Source: Dimorphilus gyrociliatus
Lineage: Eukaryota; Annelida; Polychaeta; Dinophilidae
Assembly: GCA_904063045.1 (NCBI GenBank)
Contig: CAJFCJ010000020.1
Location: 364,916-428,915, forward strand
Direction of reading: 5' to 3'
Length of the DNA stretch: 64,000 nucleotides
The notes under the pieces are model-generated. The model searched no databases and was not told the origin of the DNA. It worked only from the letters and a program-made list of their open reading frames with translations. This document shows positions 1-13,100 of the stretch, one piece after another. Made by a program: the position numbers and the translations under genes. How positions within the stretch are numbered: the stretch's first letter is position 1; every line of letters starts with the position of its first letter.

Positions 1-92
1 TATAAAGTTTACATTGAATTATTTTATAACACTTTATAAAATATTCAAATATTTAACTTTTCTAATCATTCTTTATTCTATATCCAATACAG

Positions 93-1121
93 CTAATTCT
101 ATAATTACTAACGGACATGCAACGAGTGAGCCAATAAATACTGGTCGACATGCCTTCCCTTTTCAAATTAAGTTACCATCGAATCTGCCAACCTCAGTCA
201 AATTGAGAAATGCGAGTATTTTTTATACTGTTCAAGCAGTCCTCCCCCTTTGTAATTCGAATAGTGTTGTATCGGAAAAACAGTCAATTACCATCATTCA
301 ACCAAACAAGTGCATCGAAACTGAAATGATACAAAAAGAGAAAACAGCTGAATATTCCACTTGCACAAGATCTGGAAGGGTACATTGTGTTCTAAGAACT
401 GTAAAGACTGAAGTAGTCCCAGGGGATAGTATTCTCTTTTCAACTGATGTTAACAATCTAAGCTTTAGGCGTATAAGGGGCGTTTACATTGTTTTTAAGC
501 AATTAGCAAAAACAGGTGAACGTCTAGAGAAAAGAGATATATACCGAATAGACGGTCCCCAAATTAGAGCTGGTAAACGAGTATGCTGGAATCATTCAAT
601 CAGAATTTCATCACTTCCTCCTTCTATGTCTTTTCATCAATTAAATATTAGTTATAGACTAGAACTAATTGTTGACGTCGTTGGATCTGAAGCAATCAAG
701 TTAAATATAAAAGTTCGAGTTGGAAACGAACCTAGAAATAGTGCCTGCTATCTAATAGATAATTACCAACGTAAGTATAGGCCTATTTATTATCTCAGTT
801 TACCCTTTTATGTTTTTTTTTAAGAGTAAAAACAACTATTTTTACATCTCATTTTCTTTTACTTTGGTGAAATTTTTGATAAATCGTATAAAGTATAAAT
901 ATAGACTAGAAAAAACATTAATAAACAATACGCATTAAGTTTTTTTTTTACTTATAGAGCCAGATAAGTTGGAAAATGATAAATTATCTGATTATCCGTT
1001 CTATCCGATTTTCTCACTTAATCGGCTACCTAAAGTAGACGTTTCTATTTACAATCAGAGTCCAAGGAGACGAAGGAGAATACCCGAATTTCGGAAGTAT
1101 TGCAACGAGTCGTTCGCTTAA
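93..1121 (+). CDS. Arrestin-domain-containing protein, 3' part
   Basis: Two exons are visible: 93..770 after an AG acceptor at 91-92, then 957..1121 ending in TAA, joined by a phase-1 GTAAGT...AG intron. The 5' exons lie beyond the left edge. The protein reads as an alpha-arrestin of the ARRDC family: the end of the arrestin-N sandwich (HAFPFQIKLP, then FYTVQA) followed by arrestin-C (PGDSILFSTDV, SLPPSM, ISYRLELIVDVVGSE). Family members are cytosolic adaptors that link membrane receptors to HECT ubiquitin ligases and endosomal sorting, usually through C-terminal PPxY motifs. I see no PPxY in this tail, which instead has a run of five arginines (PRRRRRIPEF). It converges on DUOXA, whose stop is about 245 bp away. 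Family assignment is firm; the exact paralogue is not. Confidence 0.85.
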
Positions 1122-1366
1122 TATACAGTTCATATATTTATATAGTTGTATACACAATATACAGTATATATAGTTTTTACTATATATTTATATTGTTTAT
1201 TTTTTGTTTTGCTTAAAGATAATCAGACGTTCATAAAATAGTTACGTTAAAGTTAATAGTTTAATATCACGCTATGTTTTGAACAAATGAGAATTTATAA
1301 AGAGAGCGCTTAAGAATTTAGTTTCCTGTTTTCTTTGATGATTGGTTAGCATTTTGATAATAATAT

Positions 1367-3477
1367 CTATAGCTTTTCGTTGAAGTTATTATTTTCATGT
1401 TGAGCTTCTAATTCATCCATTGAAATGGAAATATCTTGAGGAATTTGAAAATCGGAGACTACTTGTCTTTTAGCTCTTGCACGGGGAGTAGGTGTTAAAT
1501 CTTCTTTCCCTTGTTCAATTTCTTTTGCACTATCTACTTCCTTTTTTAATTCTTTTGATTCCAAGTTTTTAGTATTCATATTGGGTTTTTTTGGTATGCT
1601 TGGTTTACGTCTTAATAACTCATTATCTGAGTTTTTGGGATTCACTTGTAGTTTGTTCTCTTGTTGCTTTTTCTCATCGTTATCATTCTCTTGTAATTTG
1701 TTACCTTCGTTTTCATTCTGTTGCAACTTAGTCCCTTCGTTTTCATCCACTTGCCATTCGTTCGCTTCGTTTTCATTCATTTGCCATTCGTTCGCATCGT
1801 TTTGATTCTGTCGAAATTCATTTGGCAGTGTCATTATGGTTTTCCGAGAAAAAGGCAAAGGTCGTAGTATCATACTTCTAGCTGTCTTGGAGAAGATACT
1901 TCTCTTGACGAATTTGACTTCAGTATTTTCCTGTTATAGATTTAAAGTAAAGGGTGCTATTTATTAAAATAAGAGCTTATTGTACTAACCATCCATTGAT
2001 TCTCAAAAATTTCATCATCACTGAAAGGTTTGACATCGACTCCTTCAATCTCTTCGAGAACTTCTTGATCATTTACTGCCAAACTAACTCGTTGTAGAGG
2101 TAGTACGTTTTCATCTCTGACTATTTCCTTTGGTGCATAAATTTCTTCCATTTCTCTATTTTTATCCTTAGCGAAAAATCTAAATATCCACTCGTCCTTG
2201 AATGTATGGATGATTATTATAACAACACCAATAATCGTGCAAAGGCAACCTATCAAATCATTTTATTAAAGTTAATTTTGATTGCTCATATACTACATAC
2301 AAACCATTTATCGCATTTAAAGTAAAACACCAGCCCCAACTAAATGTAAGCAGTTTATCATCAGCCATAGGAATTTTCAACTCATTTGGATTTCTAATAG
2401 AAGAGTATGTAATATTAGCTGCCAAAAGTACTAATCCAGTCAAAATCATGAAAAAACCACCGTAAGAGATAACCATGCCAAACAGTAGACAAGTAATAAT
2501 CCATAGAGGGAAGGCTGTCCAAATTAAGATGTGAGTATAGTAGCCGGATTGTCGATAATATCTGCCCCATCTATTAAATATGAAACATTTTATATTTTAA
2601 TAAATGTAATTAATACGCAAATGGTAAGTTTTTATTTTACCTTATTCCCTCTCCATCAAGTGTAAAATATTCTGCAACCCATAAAATAGGATAGGGCGTT
2701 CCTTTAATTTGAGCGTCTCTAAATTCCCTGTTAACTAGACCAGCCGCAGGTCCAAAACCAATTCTTCCTTGTACCCAGCCTTCGTCATTCCACGAAAATC
2801 TTTCGTTGTAATTGATTTTTTCAACAGGTGATCTCGAGTCGTTGTTAACTAATTTCTGTTCTTCTGGTTTACCTACGAATAGAATGTTCATAAGAAGCTG
2901 TGTAATAAGATCTCTAATGAAAAAACAGTAAAACTATACCCTTTAATGTTATATTAACGCTTCTTAGGCCAATTTTAACTGAAACATCTGCATGAATTTC
3001 CCCTCTGAAACCAGATTTATATGGTAGTGAGGCATTTTTTATATGCGCGACTTCCCAGTCCTGACCAATATTGCAAACTATCTTTGATAAATTGGATATA
3101 AGAAAAATAAATCAAATAGTTTTCTTTTATGTTTTATTATTGTACATCTTTCTATACGTACGCATAATACATGCCAAAATAAAAATTCCAAAGAATACTC
3201 TAATTGAAGTGGTAATTTTCTGTGAGGAAAGTATATGATTGTATAATACAACATATCTTAAACAGTTCTTTTCGAAAATAAGGATTTTATTCCTTATTCA
3301 ACAAAAGTTTCTTACCTCTTTACTAGGATATCCTGGTATGATCAAAGCGATTGAAAAGCTTATGACGCATATTGCATAAACAAATCCTATAAAAAGAATA
3401 TCTTCAGTCACAGCAGTTTTTTTTTCTCCATACAAAGTGGGAAAAGGTTTATCCCTCCAGCCATCATACCAGCCCAT
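1367..3477 (-). CDS. DUOXA: Dual oxidase maturation factor (DUOXA)
   Basis: Six exons on the minus strand: 3477..3316, 3081..2940, 2872..2641, 2570..2305, 2249..1990, 1930..1367 (541 aa, phases consistent). DUOXA is the multi-pass ER membrane partner that lets DUOX fold, leave the ER and reach the plasma membrane. Family marks in order: N-terminus MGWYDGWRDKPFPTLYG, first TM (FIGFVYAICVISFSIALII), glycosylated loop with SVNITLKG, KINYNERFSW, GEGIRWGRYYRQSGYYTH, then further TM segments (WTAFPLWIITCLLF; WGWCFTLNAINGC; TIIGVVIIII). The cytosolic tail is longer than in vertebrate DUOXA, closer in length to the insect Numb-interacting protein, and carries a tandem NEN/EW repeat. It is transcribed head to head with DUOX. 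The start is the first ATG before a domain-like N-terminus. Confidence 0.95.
1675..1815 (-). repeat. 30-bp tandem repeat coding the DUOXA tail
   Basis: The last DUOXA exon holds about four and a half imperfect copies of a 30-nt unit, visible on the plus strand as recurrent CGTTTTCATTC and GCCATTCGTTCGC words. Translated, the unit gives 10-residue blocks of the type NENEANEWQV, grading into NENEGNKLQ and NDNDEKKQQ. The frame is kept throughout, so it is a coding minisatellite making an acidic, Asn/Gln-rich, probably disordered tail. Confidence 0.8.
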
Positions 3478-4084
3478 AATAAACTTTGGATCTACAAGTG
3501 ATCAACAACTAAGGTAACATAGATATTTTATTAGTCAAATATTCTTTACCTTTTCAATAGATAAATTCTAACTCTAAGAAAGTGGCTATCAGGCACAGGT
3601 TATTTTTTCCGAATTACAATAAAAATACTACTCTTGTTAAAAAATATAGGCTTATAAGTATTAAACAGAATTTAGTATGGCGAACTGTAGGGTTCAGATC
3701 ATGTCTTTGAAAGAAGTTTAGCTTTGCATATCAAAACAAAAATATCAACTTCCTTGTTTGAAAATTGGCTATTGAACTTCGTTTTTTTGTTGAGGGAAAT
3801 TTGTCACTAAACATGGACAGCTATTGACTAATCCCGTCTTGCCTATGTTAAATACTCTTTTTACCTTTATATCACTGAAAAATGGGAAAAACCCCGTTAA
3901 ATATAGATAGAAAAACCATAAATTATGTAAATTTCTTCCCTCATTCAACTTTTTATTTTAGAAAGATTTTGATATCTAGGCTTCGACTTTTTTTCTACGA
4001 TTTTGTAAGGTGCTTTTGTGCAACATAGTATATGCCATCAATATAAACGTCTTTTCACTTGCAGAGGGTTAAGGAGGAAAAGAA
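3478..4084. promoter_or_regulatory. Shared divergent DUOX/DUOXA promoter interval
   Basis: These 607 bp separate the DUOXA start codon (minus) from the DUOX start codon (plus) and must contain both 5' leaders and promoters unless upstream non-coding exons exist. The sequence is AT-rich with no clear TATAAAA box on either strand and no long ORF. Head-to-head DUOX/DUOXA pairs are established in vertebrates, so co-regulation from this interval is a reasonable inference. Confidence 0.65.
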
Positions 4085-7000
4085 ATGGATCGAAAAACTC
4101 TCTTGTTTTTATCTCTATTATACATAACACAGTCAGGTAAGTTGTTTTCTTAAGTTTCAGTAAATTAGCCTGCAGTATGTAATAAACTTTATCAATTAAC
4201 GATAGTAACGATATGTACATTCTTTAATATTTACTTACGCTATAGCCTATGGAAATTCTACGGTAATACACACAGAGAGGCATTACGAATACCCGCCTTA
4301 CGATGGGTTTTTTAACAATAGAGCTGATCCCACTTGGGGAAGTGCAGATAGCCAATTACTCCGTAGATTGCCTAATCATTACAGCGATAGTACATATCAA
4401 CCGTCAGGACAAAATAGACCAAATCCAATGGAATTAAGTCTTGCTTTAATGGCTGGAAATACTGGTCAGCCTTCCTATAAGAACAGAACTGCTTTATTAG
4501 TATTTTTTGGTCAACAAGTTGTCGAAGAGATTTTAGATGCCCAAAGACCAGGATGTCCCCCAGAATATTTCAATATAAAAATTCCAAAAAATCATCCTGT
4601 ACATGATCCAGAAAAAACTGGAATTCAATTCATGCCCTTACTACGTTCAAGATACGACATGAATACTGGAAAAAGTCCAAATAATCCTCGGCAACAGTTA
4701 AACGAAATTACACCGTACATTGATGGAGGATTAACATATGGTGTAACGAAAGCATGGGCTGATGCTTTAAGATCATTCAAAGATGGAAAATTAGCGAGTG
4801 TAATTGAAAACAATGAAGAATATCCAGCAATTAACGAAATAAGATTACCTCTGGCTAACCCACCACCTCCTAAAGATCATTTTCTGAAAAAAGTAAGCAG
4901 ATTTTGGAGTAAGTGTTTAATGTTAAAGTATACGCATTTTATTAGCATTCTATTAAATACTGTTTCAATTAAAACTTGTTAATCCTCTGAAAGAATTGGG
5001 CAATCCTAGAGGGAATGAAAATCCTTTTCTTCTTACTTTTGGAGTATTATGGTTTCGTTTTCATAATTTTATGGCAAAGCAGTTGAAAAATAAAAATCCA
5101 GAGTGGGGAGATGAAAGGCTATTCAACGAAGCTAGAAAATGGGTTATAGCTATTCATCAAGTAGGAAGTTATAAACATTCTATTCTTAATAAAAATTTTT
5201 CTTCTCATAGAACATTGTTGCCTATGATTGGTTGCCTGCATGGTTGAGTGATCCTTTGCCACCATACGACGGTTACAAACCAGCTGTTCATCCTGGTATT
5301 ACCCATGTATTTCAATCAGCCGCGATGAGATTTGGTCATACTTTGGTACCTCCTGGTGTTTTCGTACGAGAGCCTATGAGAAATGATTCAGAGTGCAAAT
5401 TTTTACCAACGCTATATCAGCATGCAGGACAAGGCAGCCACTCTGGAGCTGGATTAAGGACTTGCAATACTTACTGGAACCCTCAGGATTTTATCAGAAA
5501 TTTCACAATCGATTCGTTGATTCGTGGTATGTCGTCCCAGGTGACCGAGAGAGAGGACAACATAATAACACCAGATTTAAGGGGTAAACATTCAAAGTAG
5601 CCCAGTTTTTATCCACGATACTAACGATATAAATTATTGTTATTTATCAAACAAAGGTTTTGTGTTTGGACCTCTAGAATTTTCAAGAAGGGATTTAATG
5701 GCTATAAACATACAGAGAGGAAGAGATCATGGACTTCCTGATTACAATACAGCTCGAAAAGAGTACAATTTAAAAGAAATTACTCAATTTAGAGATATTA
5801 ATCCTGATCTATTCGATTTGAAACCCGAAGTATGTTTAAATTATACTTATTTATCTTCAAGCATACATTGGAAATTTCGAAATATTTGCAGCTTCTATCC
5901 AATCTTTCTAAATTGTATAACAATCGATTGGACAATATTGATATTTGGGTTGGTGGACTATTAGAAACGACACCTGAAGGACCTGGACCACTTTTTAAGA
6001 GAATTATTAAAGATCAATTTCAAAGAATAAGAGATGGAGATAGATTTTGGTTTGAAAATTATAAAATTAATAAGTATGTTTCGTATAATCAACAATTTCG
6101 TGTAAGAGCAGAAAATAACCTTAAGAAATACATTTTAAAGGCTTTTTACAAGAGATGAAGTCGAAGAAATAAGAAAAATTGATCTTAAACAAGTCATTTT
6201 AAGCGTAACAAAGATAAAAGATAAAGAGATCCAAGATAATCCTTTTTTTGCCTTATCAAGTATTAATTAATTTTTAAAAAAGGGGACTTATTAACATCTG
6301 ATATTTTACTTTTATATGCTTTCTACAGGTGATGATACTCTACTTTGTCCACAACCTTATCAACTACAAGAAGCTTATTTAATGCAGTGTACAAAATGGA
6401 AAACTTTTGACTATTTTTCAGGCAGTGAAAGTTCTTATCTAGTAACTTTTCTGTTTTTGGGATTAGCTGTATTTGGTATGTAAAATGAAAGTTCACATTT
6501 AGTACATTAAATGCAAACAGAAAAATCTTTATTTAACATTCATTTATCTTTGATTCTTTTAGTTGCGCTAGGAAGTTTAGTTTTTGTTACAAAACTCCGA
6601 ACTAATTTGGTAAAATTACCCAAGGAAAAATCTTTATCCATGAAATATTCAGACAAACTATCTCCTGCAGATATTTATGCTGAAGTTACATCGAAAAATT
6701 CTATTAGAGGTTTATCATTATTGCTTTTTCTTCAATTTTCAATCGTCTACTGAAAACAATTTGTATATAATTTAGCTGCAGAATGGATTGATAAACATAC
6801 AGCCACAAGACCTGTAAGGATTTCGTTCGATGAACAAAAATATACAATAAAAGTTACTAAACCATCTGGTAGAGGCATGCTTAGACAATTGGATTTCAAA
6901 CATATAATTAATAAAGACCAAGCTACTTTGTTATACTGTAATGATAGAAGAAGTTATTGCCTATGTTTAAAAATTCCAAAGGAATCTTACGATTTGGTAA

Positions 7001-10000
7001 TTAATATTTAATCAAAAATTTAACCTTTCATCCTTAATTAGTATTAATTGTTTTAGACTCTCTTTTTCGATATTAGTGAAGATTTAGAAATTGCTATAGA
7101 AATAATATTAAATGTTTTAAAAAAATGCGGAGTTAAAGTTTCTAAAGAAGAAGCTTCTAAGAAAAATATATTGGCTAATTCAAAAACAAAAGTACAAAGG
7201 CAAAAAGAACTGAATGAATTTTTTAATGCTTTAACAAATCACGTAAATATTTCAACTATCTCTGCCTTCCAATTAGATTCTATAATAATTAATCTTTTTG
7301 CTATAGGCTTTTCAAGCTGATAATGAGCACCTTGGTAATAAAGCAATTGTTGACGAAGTTTTAAAAATGGAAATTAGTAGAACTGAATTTGCTGAAGTTT
7401 TTGGAGTAAAACAATCGGCATTATTTGTTCAACAATTTTACGATATGCTAGATGAAGATAAAAATGGATTTATATCTTTTACAGAAATTTTAAATTTGTG
7501 TGTTGCTTATACAAAAGGTGGAGAAGAAGAGAAATTATCTTTTATGTTTAGAATTTACAACTCTGACGGATCTGATTTATTAAATCCCGAAAAATTTAAA
7601 GATATCTTAAGATCACAAATTGATAGTAATAATACTAAAGAAGTTAATAATAATATTGAACAGATGTTTAGATTTGCCAAATTGAATTCCTCCGAGGATA
7701 TTTCTTTGGCTAAGTTTAAAAAACTTTTTGGACATGATGTACTAAGTGGAGTTTATGGTAATTTATAATTCAATATTGAAATAATCGTACTGTTTACTTC
7801 AAAGTTCTATTTAAATATTTTCAATATTCAGATAATAATCAAGTAAATGAATTTCATCTACATAAAAGATTAACAGCAAGAAAAAATCCTCAATCAATGT
7901 ACAATTAAATATTAATATATCAATTCTATCTTTTCCTTTTATCGAAGAAAAAAATTTAATATATTTACAGGGCACCAAAGAAAAAAGTTACTCATAAATG
8001 TAGTGTTTTAACGGAAAGGAGCAGTTCAAAAGTTGGAAGATTTGCCAAAATGCCTGTTCTTCCCAAAACGTATTTCATGACGAAATACGTTCAATTTTGT
8101 CGTTTCATTGAAATATATCGCCTACATATAATATGGTTGAGCTTGTACACTTTAATTTCTATCGGGATATTTGTTGAGAGAGCATATTGTACGTATAATC
8201 CTTATTCGTTGCTTTCTAGATCCACTATTAACAATAATATGTTATTTTTTAAACAATAGATTATTCGGTCGAGAGAGAGCATGCAGGTTTAAGAAGAATT
8301 GCTGGATACGGAGTTACAATTACAAGAGGAGCAGCAAGTGGAATGATGTTCACCTACTCAAGTATTCTTATTACTATGTGCAGGTTTATATATTAAAATT
8401 GCTATTAGAATATTGAATATATACTGTATATACATTCTTTGACAGGAACATTATTACAAAAGCCAGAGAAACGTTTTTAAATCGTTATATACCTTTTGAT
8501 TTTGCAGTTGATATGCATAAGTTTATAGCATACTTTGCCTTATTATTTACAGGTTAATAAAATAGTAGCATATATCCGTAAAATCTGCATTTGATAAATA
8601 ATTATTTACTTTCAAATTACAGTTATACACTGCATAGGACATTGTATAAACTTTTATCATATATCAACACAAACAGCTAACGATTTGAGTTGTCTATTCA
8701 GGAATTACTTTCATGCGTAAGTTTTAATTATTGTCTTTAATTTGTAAAAATATTTGGCTTGATTAAAAATTTATCAATCAGAACTGATGAATTACCTAAA
8801 TTTCACTACTGGTGTTGGCAAACATTAACTGGTGTTACTGGAGTAATTCTGACTGTAATTGTGATTATTATGTATACTTTTGCTCTTCCTTATGCAAGAC
8901 GACATTTTTTCAAATCATTTTGGTATACTCATCAATTAAACATTTTCCTATTTATTTTTATGATTCTCCATGGTGCTGGGAGATTAGTACAACCACCAAT
9001 ATTTCATTATTATTTCTTGGGTCCTATAGTTGTATTTGTCATTGATAAATTAATATCAGTCGGCAGGAAAAAAGTTTTAATCCCTGTAATTTCGGCCGAA
9101 TTATTACCTTCGGAAGTAATTCATTTAAAATTCAAGAAACCGCCTGGTTTCCAATATAAAAGTGGCCAATGGGTGCGAATAGCTTGTTTACCATTAGGTA
9201 GGGGAGAATATCATCCATTCACATTAACATCTGCTCCCCATGAAGAATATCTAACTTTGCACATTAGAGCTGTCGGTCAATGGACAGCTAACTTGCGAAA
9301 GAGTTACGAAACCATACAGCCGTTGCCTTATCTATATTTGGATGGACCTTTTGGAGAAGGGCACCAAGATTGGTGTCGATACGAAGTATGTAATAATAAA
9401 ATCAAGCATATAGATCAGTTACAATTTTATATTTTATTCAGGTTTCCATACTTATTGGAGGAGGAATAGGTGTAACACCTTTTGTGTCAATATTGAAAGA
9501 TATAGCTTTCAAGATGAAAATAAGGGCTCATATTCGCTGCAAAAAAGTTTACTTTTTCTGGGTAACAAGGACTCAAAAACAATTCGAGTGGGTTGTTGAT
9601 ATATTAAAAGAAATAGAATCTGCGGACACTTTTAATTTAATTGATCTACATGTATTTATAACTCAATACAAAGAGAAATACGACATAAGGACCAATATGC
9701 TGGTTTGTTTTCTTTCTTTTATAGAATCATGAATAATAATTTCATAGATTATTAATGAATTGAAATCTTTCTTTTAATAGTATTTATGTGAGAAGCATTT
9801 TGAGAAAACCCATGGCAAGAGCTTATTCTCAGGGATGTCAGCAATAACTCATTTTGGAAGACCAGATTTTCTATCGATGTTTCACACACTAAATGAGGAA
9901 TATACAAATCTATTAGTAAGTATTTTCTTTCATCTTAGATTAAACAATTTTGACACAAACTGCATAGACTCAAGCATCTAATAATCCTATATTTTTACTT

Positions 10001-10122
10001 TAAAGGAAAGAAAAATTGGCGTGTTTAGTTGCGGTCCACCACCTATGACATCCAGTGTCGAAAAAGCTTGTAGAAATATAAACACTGGAAATCGTTTTAT
10101 TCACCACTACGAAAATTTTTAG
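4085..10122 (+). CDS. DUOX: Dual oxidase (DUOX), complete
   Basis: Twenty-one exons: 4085..4136, 4246..4908, 4994..5160, 5211..5583, 5657..5829, 5892..6073, 6141..6259, 6329..6475, 6563..6709, 6776..6996, 7057..7242, 7307..7757, 7832..7898, 7971..8188, 8260..8383, 8446..8552, 8623..8716, 8782..9385, 9442..9702, 9781..9915, 10006..10122; 1535 aa, a usual DUOX length. Order: signal peptide; peroxidase-like ectodomain ([32 protein letters not shown]); TM1; EF-hand region; the NOX TM bundle with paired heme histidines (HKFIAYF...HCIGH; THQLN...MILHG); FAD site [16 protein letters not shown] motifs GGGIGVTPF and CGPPPM; invariant C-terminus HYENF. It transfers electrons from NADPH to oxygen to make extracellular hydrogen peroxide. 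As in other DUOX proteins, the distal peroxidase histidine is absent ([10 protein letters not shown]). EF-hand 1 is canonical; EF-hand 2 is degenerate. Confidence 0.97.
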
Positions 10123-13100
10123 GGAAGAAAAACTTCTTCAGTGTTACAGATTGTGAAAATTACTATGAAAGGCATGTGAATAGGTACAAGCTCTTTTTTT
10201 TCTATTGTGTACAATAACAATAATTTTTAGCATTGCTCTTCTACCACTATTGTAGATGTGTATAAGCGGCAATTGATTTAATCATATATTTTAGCACGAT
10301 GATTTTAATATATTTCAATATTTAAAGGTTTTATTAAATTCGGTTTAAAGATTAGTAATATTGCTATTTTTTTGTATCAAACTGAACGAATTAACCCATC
10401 AGGAGTTGGCAAAACTCCCTCCCTTATTAGCAGAGCTTTACAATTTCCTTATCTAAGCTATGTGATCAATTTTAGGTGATAAATGATAAAAAATCTCGCT
10501 AGAGAATCCCATTTAGACTTTAAGAAATACATCAAAATGGAAATGAATCCATTAGCAAAATACTTTCGAAAAAAAGCGTGATAAAATCTCAAGCTAAAAA
10601 AGCAGCAAACATTAAAAGTAAGTCTGAAAAGAATTTATTGTCTCCTCATTGGAATTTTATATGGATAACAAAAGAACATTGAATGTCACATAGTCAGAAA
10701 AGGGCACTTTATTTCTACAAACTAACATCTAGTTGAAAGAAGAACTACACTACTTATATTTTGACTATTGTTTTTAGTAAAGAGAATACTCTATCATCTT
10801 TAGTTATTGACTTCTTCCTTGCTGTCAAAGTTCTTCTGAACAAGAGTTTTTAAATATGAAATAAAACTTATGCAATCATAACATGAGATAATAAAAGTGA
10901 TTTATATAATAAGTTTTCTTAACGAATAATCAGGTATCTTTCGGTAAAGAACCAAAATTACCGGATTATTCTTAGTTTATGCTTTAGCTCCACCTGGTGG
11001 ATTTTCAAGGTATACTAAAACAACATTGGACTATTTTAATTTCCTTTTCAACTGATGATAAGAAAGTTTGAATTTGTCCATAGACTAATTATATTGAGTA
11101 TGTTATCGGCTAAATTCGTATTTGTAAGAGTAATATTACATATTAGACTAATTTAATATAATATAATTATGATGATCAAAAGAAGTTTATCTCTAAATTT
11201 GAGTTATTTGTCCTTTAAAGGTCTAAAATATAGTGTCGATAAGATTCATAATTCAATAAGTAATATTCTTTTACTGCATTATTTTTGAGATCTAAAGATG
11301 AAATTTTCTATACACTTTCATATTCAAGTATAGATATCCAAAAGTCTTTACTTTGTACCATTAAAGAGATCGAAATGGTATACTTTAGCAATCTTTCTCA
11401 TCCTTCCTTCTAACGAAACAAAATGTATTTATATATATTTACATACACGGTATATGCAATATATATAGTACAGTATATATAAAGAGGAGGTACTGCAACT
11501 TCCAAATATAGAAGGTAGTAGAAAGCAAGTTTACTTAATCTAGCAATCTTCAGCCCAGTTATTCCAAAAAAAAACCATACCTGGTAATTATTATATAAAG
11601 GATTTTACAGGAAAATCGTCATTACTGTTGTACTGACAAATTAATTATTGTTTCCGAATACATCAAATTAAAATTCCACTTTTAGAAAGATTAAAATCAA
11701 TGTTTTAAAGACTCATTTTGCTGTCGCTAATCGTATAGCTTTTATAATCTAAATGCGTTCTTTTCTCGTTGAGAAATAATTAAAATCTGATAACTCTCTT
11801 AGGATATCTATTTCGAAAACAGTTTTCTTTACCATAGCTTTAATTGTTTTTTATCCTTGTCAACGAGTTCTTGATAAAAAAAGACTACTGCATTTCTGAT
11901 TGCAATGGTTAAATTGTAATTTTGATAGAAGAGGAGAAATTTAAAATAAGTGAAAAATTGTAATTATTTCTTTCCGACAATCTAAATGTAGTATATAAAA
12001 ATGTATTTTAAACTGATTAAGAGACATTTGATAGATGATTTTACTACGTAAAACGAAAAAGAAAGTCATATAACGAAAAGTTTTTAATAAGTAACAAAAT
12101 CATTTTAAGGCATTATTCTCTTTCCTTTCATAAAAACTATTCCATGAAGAGAATGCACGCTGATATACTTAGAAATTCTAGCAACAAGTTCAACACTCTA
12201 GGGATTTTTAAGTGCCAATCATTAATAACTATAACCACTGCAGTCACCATTCCGCAATTACGCTTCTTTATGATAAAAATATCGATTTCTATAGAAATAA
12301 TAGTAAAGTATAATAAGAGAGATATTACATTAAATATTCGTGTGCTCTTTGATTTCAAACCTTGATTTCAGGAGATTCGTCGCCTTTGTTCTTGCGCTGT
12401 TCTTCTTAGACACAAAAAGAGTTAATTAACTATCGTCTTATCTGCTGTTGAGGTAATTAATTACCATCATTGTGAGGTTTTCTATTGTAGTTATTTCACA
12501 AAATTAACTTTCATCGTATAGATATTAAGTCAATTTTTTTTCATGGCTATTGTAATTTTATAAACTATGTAAATAGTATTTTATAGGCTTATAAACTTTT
12601 AGCGAAGTTGATTACTTTAGACGCAATTCTTTATTATCTGTTATTTTGGATTGAAGACGAAATTAGTAAGTTTTTGTGAAGAATATTCACTGTTAATTAG
12701 TGCATAATATAAAATTATTGAGTTGTTTGCGTAAAATAGAAGCGGCTTAAATAGTTGAAAGATAATTATAGGACACATTCAAATTTTTACTCGATAAGTA
12801 ACTGGAATATTAGAAATAGAAAGAGTATAAAAAAATAAATACTTCCGTGTATGTCATGGTTAATTTTGCTTCTTGTTATTATTAATAAATGAACCGTTAT
12901 AATATAAATATGCATACTTTTCATTTAATTGAATATGACAGAGTAGTTATTTTATTAACAAAATCTAACTAGTCTATATTATTCTAAAAAATTAACCTAC
13001 TATGTTATGTTCTTATGAAGAGAATTATCATAAAGAATATATAGAATCTCTCCACTTCAAAAGTGGAGAAAAGAACTATCTTAATTGGATTTACTTAATA

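Noticed and set aside
10921-11050. Short frame containing VYALAPPGGFSR in the DUOX downstream gap
   Set aside because: Looks protein-like for a dozen residues, but no start, splice sites or family match could be supported.
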